Origin: Pterobdella sp. o SKG-2022
Taxonomy: Eukaryota > Annelida > Clitellata > Hirudinida > Piscicolidae
Assembly (NCBI GenBank): GCA_964035795.1
Contig: OZ038321.1
Location: 10,544,324-10,608,323, forward strand
DNA: 64,000 nt
Direction: 5' to 3'
Shown here piece after piece: positions 1 through 11,400 of the stretch. The number at the start of each line of letters is the position of its first letter. Positions within the stretch are counted from its first letter, which is position 1. The translations under genes and the position numbers were made by a program. A model generated the notes under the pieces. It was not told the origin of the DNA and ran no database searches. It saw nothing but the letters and a program-made list of their open reading frames with translations.

Positions 1-345
1 AGGAAGGTGATTGAATGAGCGCTTAGAAAGAAGTTGGTCCCAAAAAGGTTGGTTCAGGCTGAAAGGTCGATGTTCAAAAAAGCAAAAACGTGGGTTCAGG
101 TTGGAGGTGGACACTTGGAAGATTTTGATGTTGGTGTAGGTGTTCATCAAGGATCGGTTCTCTCACCGTTTTTGTTTTCAATAGTGCTCGACATATTGTC
201 TGAAGACGGAAGAAAAGGTGTTTTATATGAACTACTTTATGCAGTTGACTTGGTCTTGATGGCAGGTACTATGGAAGGACTGGAAACAAAATTCATCCGT
301 TGGATGGCTGCTTTTGAAGAGAAAGGATTGAAGGTTAATCGTGGA
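1..345 (+). mobile_element. RTE-type LINE reverse transcriptase fragment (truncated)
   Basis: Partial reverse transcriptase open from about base 34. The motif VGVHQGSVLSPFLFSIVLD is the B' region of RTE-like LINE polymerases. The catalytic YADD box is degraded to a Y-A-V-D form at about 240-251. The copy begins before the window and stops near 345, where a Tigger transposase reading begins, so it was cut by that insertion or by a deletion. Related fragments occur on the minus strand near 5830-6960, 46600-48580 and 59690-62060. Dead copy. Confidence 0.75.
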
Positions 346-1710
346 TGCCAACAAATCAATGAAGCTCAAAGATATTGCTGCACATTTTAGTTTGAGTACA
401 AGCACCTTGAGTGACATCATGAAAAACCGGGAGAAAATTGAACCAGAGTGTGTCAGTCCAGATGCCAGGGCAACTGCCGTTAAAGAACTCGTACTGTGAC
501 TCATCCCGATGTTGACAAAGCAATGATTCTTTGGTTTAGAGAAAATTCTTTACGGTCAGATCTTCGAATTGATTGATGTATGCTTTTACAACAAGCTAAG
601 TTTTGCTTAAAAATCCCCCCCAGATGACACCACACCAATATTCACCTCATGGATTGACAGGTTCAAAAAAAGATATGACATTATCCGTGTACACAAGACT
701 GGTGAGTCAGGCGGAGTGGATACTGAGGTTGTGCGTCATTGGAAAGAGGACAAGTTAAATGGAATTTTGCAGAGGTACAGGTCATCTGAGATTTATAATG
801 CAGATGAGACAGGTCTTTTTTGGAAGCTTCTTTTGGACAACTTTGCTTTGCAGGGAAGACTTACCATGGGACAAAACAGCCAAAAACTAGAATTACTGTA
901 TTGGTGGGTGCCAATATGGATGGGTCAATTAAATTACCTTTATTTGTCATTGGCAAGAGCAAGAAACTACGTGCCTTCAAAAATGTCACTGTACCAGTGA
1001 AATACACAGCGAAAAAAAAAGCATGGATGACAGGAGCATTATTTGAAGATCGGATGAGAAAACTGGACAGGAGGATGCGACTTGAAAGCCCTCCTTGTGG
1101 ACAATTGCCCAGCTCACCGTTTCATAGAAATGAGCAATGTGGAATTGATTTTTTTTGCCACCAAACACTACAAGTGTCACAGCCAATGAACGCTTGCATC
1201 ATAAAGAATCTTAAATTTCACTATCGCTTTATTTTGGCCAACAGGTGTCTGGAAACTGCGGATAATGACATGCCTTTTTCTTGGGATATATTAGCTGCCG
1301 TCATTGCTTTGAAGAGAGCCTGGATGAAAGTGACATCACAAACTATAGCAAACTGTTACATGAATGCTATATTCAAGGCTTCAGAGGAAGCCCATTTGAT
1401 TTAAACAGTATAAGAAGAGATCTCAACTGCTTCTTTCAGGAAAATTTGGGACCGGTTGTCATTAGTTTATAGTGACAGTATGTGCCAGATTGACGGCTAT
1501 CTGGCTGTTGATGAGATTGCAGCAACTTCATCCATCATGACAGATGAGGAGATAATCAATGCTGTTCAAAATGCGACAGAGAATGCTAGTGACAATGACC
1601 AAGATGATGAAAATGAAAATGAAGAGCAGCCAAAAGTTAGACTGGCAGATGTGTACTCAGCACTTCGTACTTCGTATATATGGCCTGCAGATGCAGAACC
1701 ATTCCATGGA
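346..1710 (+). mobile_element. Tigger/pogo-type DNA transposase relic
   Basis: A decayed DDE-superfamily transposase of the pogo/Tigger group. It opens with a CENP-B-like helix-turn-helix (MKLKDIAAHFSLSTSTLSDI, about 359-418). An internally deleted linker follows, then WIDRFKKRYDIIR (about 652-690), the catalytic-core start IYNADETGLFW (about 793-825), and the stretch GSIKLPLFVIGKSKKLRAF with AWMTGALFEDRM. The segment giving VDNCPAHRF is in a shifted frame near 1095-1125, and SQPMNACIIKNLKFHYR follows near 1178-1225. An acidic tail (DDENENEEQ) ends near 1640, as in full-length Tigger proteins. At least three frameshifts or deletions make it inactive. Terminal inverted repeats were not identified; the left end joins an RTE fragment and the right end a C-rich LINE. 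Confidence 0.85.
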
Positions 1711-1713
1711 AAA

Positions 1714-3725
1714 CGTCACAAATCAACCAAACATCTCAAACACCTAGAACCAATAGCCATCAAACATCTAACCAACATCACAATCAACATAAACACCATA
1801 CCCCAAATATGGAAAACCTCCAAGATCATCCCCATCACCAAACCTAACAAAAACCCTTCTCTCCCCTCCTCATACAAACCAATAGCCCTACTCTCTCCCA
1901 TAGCAAAAACTCTAGAAAAAATCATCCTCCTACACATCACCACTAATATAATCTTCCCGACATACCAACACGGCTTCAGAGCCGCCCACTCCACCACCAC
2001 AGCCCTACATCAAATCAATAACACCATACTCACTGGTTTCAATATAAACCCCCCCATAGAACAATCCTCACCGCCCTCGACATGACCAAAGCATTCGACA
2101 CGGTCAACATCCATCAAATCATCCACAAAATACACAGTACCCACATTCCTACAACAATAATCAAATTCCTGGCCAACTACCTAAAAGGCCACCGACAATA
2201 CACCTCATACAATAATCACACATCAAAACACACAAACATCAAAGCAGGTGTCCCCCAAAGAGGCGTCCTATCACCCACTCTCTTCAACATATACCTCTCA
2301 GACATACCACTCTCCAAAATCAGCTCACTCAATTTCATCATCTACGCAGACGACATCACCATAACATCATCCCACCTCAACATCAACACAGCCACCCAGA
2401 ACCTCCTACCATACCTCAATGAAATACATACATGGGCTCACAATAACAACCTACAAATCAACCCTACTAAAACAACATCAACTCTCATGACCCCACACCC
2501 ATCAAAATATAACAAACCCCTGAACATCCACATCAACAGCATTCCCATCCCTACCACCTCTAACCCTACCATCCTTGGCTTAACTTTTGACCCCAAGCTA
2601 AAATACTCCACTCACACAGACAACACCATCACTAAAACAAAAAAAACACTCAATCTCTTAAAACTCCTCACATCAAAATACTGAGGAAAAAGCAGAGACA
2701 CTCATCACCACATACAAAACATTACTTCTTCCCATCATCAAATACGCCAACACCATCTGGTCACCCATCATCTCATCCACCTCCCTCAACAAACTCCAAA
2801 AAATCCAAAACGCAGCTCTGAGAACAATCACTGGCTGCACCCTAGACACCAACACCCAAAACCTCCACTCAGAAACCAAAATACTCCCACTCCAAAACCA
2901 TCTCAAACTTCACGCATCACAACTCACACAAAAAGCCTCCTACCCCACTCATCCCCTACACCCACTCACCACACAAGAAGCCCACTCCAGGTACAAAAAA
3001 CAATCCACATTCAACAACAACTTCAGCCCGGCGGAAGAACCCACCTTCTCGTGGTGCCGGGTGTGCACTCCAACAGAAGTGTCGAAGAGGTTCTAAACCA
3101 CGTCAGCTTCCAACCACAAAGCATTTCGAGAATTCATCCATCATTTTTATCGCTGCTCACCAAAAGTCACAAACAACTCGAAGCTGCAAGTTTCTTTCGG
3201 TACTCACTCCAAAGAGTGTCGGAAGAGTCTTTGGAAGCTGGCGCTCAACAACAATAACAACATCAACTACACCCTAAACATACCCTTCTCCTCCACCCTG
3301 TCCATCTCTTACACACAAATAAAAAACAACATGAAAACCATACACTCAAAGATAGTACACGACTACATATCATCTATTCACAACAAAATCCTCAACATGC
3401 AACCCCCACCCATTCATAAATCAGAAAACACCCTAGACCACCGCCGCACTTTCGCCCAACTCAGATCAAACAAATCACCTTTCATCCTCTCATACCTCAA
3501 CAAAATTTCACCCTCATCTCATTCCTCACCTTCATGCCCACTCTGCTAAACACACATTCACGACACCCCTCACCTCTTCACCTGCCCCAAAATAAATACC
3601 ACACTGGGTTCCGAGAGTCTGTGGACCGAGCCCACGAGAGCGGTTGAGCTTCTCGACCACTGGACGGTCTTGATGGGGACATGAGGAGCACCCAACAAAA
3701 CTAGGGTGCTCGGGGTAAAAAAAAA
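1714..3725 (+). mobile_element. C-rich-strand LINE reverse transcriptase relic
   Basis: A non-LTR retrotransposon with strong A/C bias on its sense strand, giving Asn/Thr/Pro/His-rich reading frames. Polymerase motifs in order: PSSYKPIALLSPIAKTLEK (about 1864-1920), LDMTKAFDTVNIHQI (about 2077-2121, after a frameshift near 2060), KAGVPQRGVLSPTLFNIYL (about 2240-2296) and YADDITITSS (about 2341-2370). The thumb continues in a second frame to about 3050 (KLQKIQNAALRTITGC). A foreign ~210-bp segment interrupts it at 3050-3260. The C-terminal part continues to a zinc-knuckle-like CPLC...H...HLFTCPKI near 3534-3590 and an A-run near 3720. No endonuclease domain is visible, so it is 5' truncated. 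Related copies lie at 38767-38905 (+) and 62150-62790 (-). Confidence 0.8.
3050..3260. repeat. Dispersed segment inserted in LINE ORF (copy 1)
   Basis: This stretch interrupts the C-rich LINE reading. Its first ~100 bases (3050-3150) match the reverse complement of 13465-13562, which sits inside an unrelated LINE ORF, at roughly 90 percent identity by eye. The rest (3150-3260) shows no second copy that I could find. The class is unknown; it may be a SINE or a fragment of another element. Confidence 0.6.
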
Positions 3726-3812
3726 GACGTCACAAATCAGTGTGTGGATGTCTTTCTGGGAATAAGTCAAAACAATCTCAAGCAGAAAAAGATAACCGAA
3801 TACTTTGAATGA

Positions 3813-4640
3813 ATGACTCATGAAATTCAATGTTGTTGCACTATTATGCACCTTCTCAATGTGGAGTTTTCATGGAATCCAGGTGGTTTGTCCGAAGTCT
3901 ATTCCGTGGAAGGTCCCAGCGAACCTATCGCTACAGCAATGGTTAGTAAGGCCATTAATAAGATGAGCGTTAGGAAAGCAGTGGGTACTTCAGGTTTTGT
4001 TGCTGAGATGCTCAAGACCGCAGGTTCAAGTGGTACTAGTATGATTCGAGATCTCATTGAAGACATCATCTTTGAGAACCGTATACCGTCTGAGTGGCAG
4101 GAAAGTCACATAGTGAGTGTATATAAGGGTAAAGGCGATGCTTTAAACAGGTCTAACTATAGGGGTTTGAAATTAATTGATCAGGTTATGAAGGTTTTGG
4201 AGCTCGTAGTGGAAGGTTTTATCAGACAGAGTGGTGATTAATGATATGCAATGTGGTTTTATGCAAGGTCGGGGTACAAATGATGCCATATTTATCCTCC
4301 GTCAACATCAAAACGAATGATAACGTTTGCTCTCACTCACTCCTTTCAAAACTTGGCATTCGAGATGTTGAGATAGTTCTTCGTACAAGCAGGATGAGGT
4401 GGTTTGGACATGTAGAGCGTAGCGTGGGTTGGATTTCTCAGGTGCGAAAGTTGGATTTAGATACTTGCAAGAAGCCTGGTAGGCCCAAAAAGACTTGGAA
4501 TGAGCTCATATTGAATGATAAAAGAAAGCTAGACATGGTTTGTGCGGATCCACTCGATCGTTCTAAATGGAAAAGCCGACTTCGAGATAGAACTTTCAAT
4601 AACCCAATCCTTGGTAAAAGAAAACGGCCTATAAAAAAGA
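3813..4640 (+). mobile_element. RTE-type LINE relic with internal deletion
   Basis: The N-terminal half reads as the region before polymerase motif A: VSKAINKMSVRKAVGTSGF at about 3940, then KGKGDALNRSNYRGLKLI near 4128-4180. After 4241 the frame shifts, and by about 4320 the sequence is already the extreme C-terminal region (RMRWFGHVERS at about 4391, KKPGRPKKTWNELILNDKRK at about 4470). The polymerase core has therefore been deleted. The same C-terminal block lies on the minus strand at 39009-39240. Inactive. Confidence 0.8.
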
Positions 4641-5303
4641 TTTGCTTGATTGATTGCTTTACGGATAAAGCCCCTTTGCTACCACTTGTGCCCATTGATC
4701 TCATATGAGATCACCCTGTACCTCGCTTATTTTTTGTCAAAATCAAAATTGAAATCTGTTTTTTTCTGTGTTTTTGTGAGGTTATTTTAAGGTAGGAACA
4801 AAGGTTTCAATAAAAAATTACTGGCAGCATTTTGGGCATAAACCGGTTAATGTCGGCCCACGAGAGATCGAAACCGGTAATTTTAGATAATTAGTTTAAG
4901 GCTCCACCACTGAGCTTTACGTATATATATAGTTTCTTCAAATTATGAGATTTTTTTAAAAACAATATATTAAAGAAAAATCTGTTAGAATTTTTATTAA
5001 GTAAAATCTTATAATTCATAAGCTAATCAATATTTTGAGTAAAGTTAAAAATAAAAAATTTTTTAACTTTTCAGTTTTTATTATGAAGTTCAAAGTTTTT
5101 CGTTATCAGTTTAACTTTATGTTATGAAACAAAAAACGTTAAACGAATAATAATAATAATAGTGTAAAAATTTTTTAAAACTTGAAAATGTTTCACTATA
5201 TAACAAAAACTACGTTGTTACTAATTAATTAGCATAAGGTTTTATCAATACTAAATCGAGGTTATGTAGCAACTAATATGAACTGTTCTCGTATCATTTG
5301 AAG
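4641..5303. other. AT-rich spacer upstream of NELFB exon
   Basis: Low-complexity AT-rich sequence with a short AAT run near 5147-5160. No coding signal or recognisable repeat was seen. It ends with the splice acceptor at 5302-5303 of the first visible NELFB exon, so it is probably intron. The N-terminal exons of NELFB were not found upstream in the window. Confidence 0.5.
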
Positions 5304-5409
5304 GTTTCAGAAATTTTGACAATTGATGCCTGTCACAAGTTTGCATGGTGCTTAGATGCTTGCATACGAGAAAAGTATGTTGACCACAAAAGATCAAGAG
5401 AGTTACAAG
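5304..5409 (+). CDS. NELFB: NELFB exon a
   Basis: Acceptor AG at 5302-5303 and donor AAG|GTATGT at 5409/5410. It encodes VSEILTID followed by the ACHKFAWCLDACIRE block and ends SRELQ in phase 1. The reading stays open to 5522, but residues past 5409 do not resemble NELF-B and follow a consensus donor, so I take them as intron. Confidence 0.85.
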
Positions 5410-8400
5410 GTATGTACGAACGATTATATTTCATTGACGATGTGTGGTATTTAAGAAAAATCTTTACCAGGGTTCTTAGATTCAGTGAAACAGATGCAAG
5501 CTCATGTTTTAGGGTATTTTAACATTTTCAAGACTTCCATAACGATTTTTTTTTATTTAAGTCAATAATGCTAATCTAGTTATATTTCTATAAAATTCAT
5601 CTTTTTATTAGCTACACTAATTCAATCCATATCAATATATTTCCTTTACATTTTATAAAGATTTCATTCAAAGTCGGTCATTACTCTCAGAGCGATTTTA
5701 AAGGGGTCTGCACCAAAAATGTTCAAGTTAAATTTGCTGAAGATGACAATGATGTGATGTTTCTAATTCCGATTTCGTTTCTACTTTAATTAAATATTTA
5801 CTTTCAAACCTATCAGAAAACTTTAATCCAAAAATTGCTACAACCAACTTTCTGTTTTTTTCAGAATATCTAACTCATTTTGACTAAGTTATTTGCATAT
5901 AACAGCTCATGTGGAGAACCTTGTTTACCGTTTTCAGACAGATGAAAGAACCGATCTTTGATGGACACCTACACTAATATCAAATTCTTCCGAATATTCC
6001 TTCCAAACTGAATCCGTTTTTGCTTCTTTGTACATAGATATTAATGCCTGAACCAGCCTTTACGGTATCATCTTTATTTTAGCGCCCATTTAATAAATTT
6101 TTTTGACACCCGATCGAATGCCTTTCTCAGATCCACAAAACAGATAAAAAACTCTGTATTCTTCTCAAGGTAGCTTTTCTGCATTCTTCTAAAAATACTT
6201 TGCTTCTACCGGACATTAAAACATATTTTATTTGGTCAGTTTTACTATCGTCAACTTTTTCTTCAACAACCTTTCCACACTTATACCATGATCTGAAAAC
6301 TTTACATCTTGATATCTAGCGCAGTCCATAACTTTACCTTTCTTCTTATGAATGGAAGCAGCTGTACTGTTTTCAGGTCATGAGACAGAATTTTGTTCGC
6401 TATGTGTTACAACTTTCCATGTGGAGAAGCAGCTAGATGCTCTCTAAAAATTTCAGATGGTATACTGGCTTTGCCATTTTTCATGGTTCTTGGTGCTTTT
6501 TTCACCTCGTTCATAGCAAATGGTTTCACAAGGCGTCCATACTCACCTTCCATGAATTCTCTTCATTCATGATGGTCTTTAACACTTCTTTCACACTCTC
6601 TTTTGGCCATTTTCAGCATATACAGTTCATTTAGTCTCCAATTTCGTTGTTACCTGCTAAATGAGATGCCTCCTTCTCACATTGTTCTTAATCTATGAAA
6701 TTTTCTATCATTCCGTATCTTTTCCAATTCTTTTACTGCTTTTTTTTGTTGTCTCAGCTATAGCTTTCTTGGCTTTTTATCAGAAGCATAACGTGAATTA
6801 ATTTCAGTCGATGATAAACTTTTCCACTTTTAAAAACTATTTTTTCTCTGAAATGGCTATTTGTTAGCATCTTGATTCTACCACCAAGTTTCACCGGGAT
6901 GAAGCTTGCCTCTACTCATTCTACAGAGCTTTCAACAACTTTTAAACCGGAAGTTTTATAATTCAGCCACTTGAATTGAGAAATGAAATTGTTGCAGTAG
7001 CTGGATTTAAAGTAGTTTAAAAAATTGTGCTAGTCATAATTTTTGAAAATGTTTGAAGGAGTTGAAAACAGATGTTGATGGAATTGAAAAAACTGTTGTT
7101 GAATGAGTCAAAGAGTTTGAAAATAATGAGGAAAATAAACACTAAGTATTTAGGCTGAGTCATCACTTGATAATGTGTTTGTCTTACGAAAAGCTATGTG
7201 AATTAAGTTAATAGATACTTTGTGCTTGTTTCCAGCGTTCTTGCTTTAAGCTATTCTACGCCATGTTGAAAATGCTCTTATTGGAAAAGTCGAAGAGGTT
7301 GAAGGCGACGTTGTTGAAGCAGTCGAATATAAAGAAGTTGAAAATATTGAAGATGTTTAATTTCCATTTTAGGCTTCAAAATCATAATAGTATCTATAAA
7401 TTTTAATAGCATCAATTTCATTATGATTGTACAGAGATATTTCTATGATCCTATGTGACCCACACTCCATACATACACTGTCAAAGTCCGTAATTAAGCA
7501 CCTTATCACCTGCATCAACAATGATGTTCTTCCCAGGGTATAATTTAATTTTTCAGAATAAGTTGTTTAGTTGTTGCTCGTGTTTTTTGCGTTTTTTTGG
7601 TTTTTATTTTTCAACTCGTTCATTCTCAAGCATGAGTTTTCATGAATTTCTTTTTTTTTCATATTTATTCTTAATTTGTTTTACTCACTAATTTACTTCT
7701 CTGTAAATTAATGTGTGAAATGCATTTTTCAAAAGAGTGTAATTAAACTAAACAGTGCTTATTGATACTTAAGTCTAAAACTTATTTTCATAGTCAAGTG
7801 AAGAACTGCATCTGCTAGTAAGACTGTTAAGCATAGGTATTCAAGCTTGGGATATGATCAACAATAGAAACTTCATCGAGCCCAAACCTGTGAGTATAAT
7901 TCGTCTTTATCAATATTTTGTTTAAATACTAAAGGATTTGTTTAGTTGTATGTAAATGGAATCATCAAATGTTTTTTTAAGTAAAAGTTTAAAATGCATA
8001 GTATACATGAAATATTAAAAATTACTAGTAAATCTTCAATATTAATGGGTTATACTGCTGTACGTGTCACCTTAGCTGGGATTGTCAACACTCAGTTTAA
8101 ATCATTAATACTACTTAGAGCGTAATTTATAAAATAAGCCATATGTCTGGAAGAAATTTGTATAGATGGCCGGCCGAAATAACAACCAACTTGAGATTAC
8201 CAAATTCAAAATTCACTGTTTTCACACTTAGACAATTTGCCTTGTCGTTGTTTTCAAAAAATGATCCTCTGCCAAAACAAATGACAATGAAACGATTTTA
8301 TCAAACACTTTTATTAACTGAATAATAATACGAAGCTTTTCTTAAATTGAACTCACATTATCAAGTATACAAACTTAAAGACGTTGCTAGCTGCCATGGT

Positions 8401-11400
8401 AACATCTTCAAATATTAATTCTCTAACGCTCAACTTGAATAATGAAAATGAAAATCTAAAATATTGAAATAGAAAATAAAAATTATTGTTAATTACGAGG
8501 TGAGATAATGACATGACTGTAACCAAGCTTAAAAATACTCAGTCATTAGGTGATGCCAAAGCGAAACAAAGTTAGCCACTTTATGTCCAATTGATCATTT
8601 AATAATTTTTATTTTCTATTTCAATATTTTAGATTTTCATTTTCATTATTCAAGTTGAGCTTAGTTACTTCTCCTTTCATGTCAACCCAAATGATAACGA
8701 TACCAGAATATCAGTTTGTCGATACCTGCTACTGAAGTCTACTGTTATCCAGCTTATAAGAGAGCAACAGCCTCAATTTAGAGACGCTTAATTCGGTGCA
8801 GTTCAACTTCATGCCCAACATGAAGTAAAAATAAAACAATTATAACAAGCTGAAGAGTGTAAAGGAAAACATAGTTGTTAACTTTGATAAGGTTTTTGTG
8901 AATGGTTGTTGTAAAATGTGTAAAAATAAAACAATGAACTCAAAATTGGCGTACAATGTGTAACTGAATAAAGTAATTAATACTGTAATATTTATACATA
9001 CGAAAGGTCATAGTTTATGCAAGAATTTTGATATTATAATGAAGTATTGACATTTTATGAGAATACAGAAATACAGGATGATTGATATTCCAAAGTTATG
9101 ATTAATTTAGCAAATGAATGTGTAAAAAACAAAGATGAAGTGCTAGTGAAGTAATAATAGAAAAAGCAGTTGTAATAAGTTGGTTTGAGGAAAATAGCGC
9201 AAGAATTGACTGAACGGAAAAAAAACCAATTCCCAAAAAAATCAAAACATTTACAAATAATAAAAATCAGTTTTCAATACAAGTACAAGAAGAATTGTAA
9301 AATTAGTTTTACCCCTTTCTATGCCCTAATGCTAGTTGGAACTGCTTAAAATCGGTCTTGATTAGATCTGCTGAACTACTGAAAAACAGAGACTGCACCC
9401 TGGAGCTAGCTGTTGGAGCTCAAAGGTGAAAGCAGCAGTTAAAAAAGTGGGAAGCTTTCAAGGAGTAAAAAAAAGGAGGAAGTATTATGGTCTAACACTG
9501 CCAAAAAAGAGGCCGTTTTTGAAGCCAAGTTAAATGATAGACGGCGCGTGTGCACAAAACTTCTTGGTCTTGGATCAAAATCAAGGATATTAAAATTGAA
9601 GCTGCTCTATTGTATGAAAACGATTACATAGTTTTTAAAACAGAAAATAAATTGATACACGTTGCGCTGTTCTAGAACTGAGTCTCTGCAGACACTAAAT
9701 ATGTAACTAAACTTATTAATATACTAAGTTACCAATACTAAATTAACTTTATCTAAATAACTTTTAATACTGAATTAAATTAATCTTTCATATTTTTGTG
9801 AGATCCTTAGTTTTTCATTCTATATATTTATAATTGATTAATTTTAAATAATAGATCATTTAGTTTCAATTAATTACTGAATTAAAGTTATAAATAATTA
9901 TTATTTATAATAAGCTAAGCTTTAACGTTTTACTCAACGATTACTAATTGAAAAAAATTGAGTAAATAAAATTGCGAAAATTTTTTTTAGAGTAAATCTA
10001 GTAATCTCCGTTTTAGCAGGATAAGCTAATCTAATATGTATTTTTAGATATAGTCTTATATGTATTTTTAGATTTAATCTAATGTACTTTCCATAGGATC
10101 TCAGCATGTTCACCAAAGTTCTTCCTTGCATTTCTTCACTTATCACAGACGATTTAACATACTCTCTCACACACAAACAAACACAAGTAACAATTGTTTA
10201 CGTTAAATGACCAATCATGTTTTCATATGGAAGTAGATACATTTAGTTTTTATAAAATTTCAATAAAAACCACCGTATAGGTTTCAAGCACGGAACAAGT
10301 TTCTCCTTACTTAGTGAAACGTTGTAATGATGATTTACAAACTTTCACTATTGTTTTATTTTACGTTCTCCATGCTGCGAAACATGCGTATATTGATAGT
10401 TTAATTAAAGTTTTACCTGTTTTGGCAAGGTCATTGAGTCATATAAAGTTCCACCAGAGCGTACTAAATGAGCTGGTACATCTTCTAGTTAACCTATCTG
10501 ACCATATCAGTAGCAACCAAGCCTTCTTCAACGCTGTTTTCAATCAATTTTTTCTGGTTTATTATTTATTTTTAATTTATAAAATGTTTTAAATATTCTT
10601 TTATGATTCATTTTTTAGAGTATTTAATCAAATTTTCGCTTGTTACTTATCTCAAAATTTACAGATATTGTTACAAGATACGGATATGTGCAGGCAAACC
10701 ATGAGATTGATATGGTTTATACATAATAAATTACCACAAAGTTCTTTAGAAAGTTTAATCCAACTTATATCTCCCCATGTGCAAGTGAGACTTTCTTTAT
10801 ATTTATTTTTTAAAAATATTTCCATGTTTAGTTAGCATAATTATAATAGAAATCATATAAACGTAATATTATTTTTATTTTTTCAACTTCTTTTGTTTCA
10901 TGGTATGAGTTAAGATAATTTATTTGCTGAAATAACAACCATCATCAATTTATTAAGGTGAGTATGTTCTTTTTGTCAAGGGGTCACTGACTTCTCTCTT
11001 CATTATCTTACCTGGGCACGACGTTAAACTGCACCGAAGATAGCATCTCAAAATTGAGACTGTTTTCTAGTTATAATCTGAATAACAGTATACTTTGGTA
11101 TTAGTTATCGACAAGCTGATATTCTGGTATCATTGTCATTTGGTTTGGCAGATGATCCTTCTTTTTATTGACAACGGCCCCTATAGCTCAATGGTTTTCA
11201 ATTTACCGGATTCAATCCCGCGTCGGCCGATAATTAGCATCTGTTCCACAGTGTGTTTTCCCTACATTAAATTTGTAGCAAGCGCTTTGATCTATAATGA
11301 AAAGCGCTTTATGAATACCGCATTACATTATTATTACATTAACGGCAAGGCAAATTGTCCATGTGTGAGAACGGCAGATCTCGAACTCGATAATTTCAAG

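Noticed and set aside
5410..5522. Extension of the first NELFB exon to the ORF stop at 5522
   Set aside because: A consensus donor lies at 5410 and the residues after it do not resemble NELF-B.
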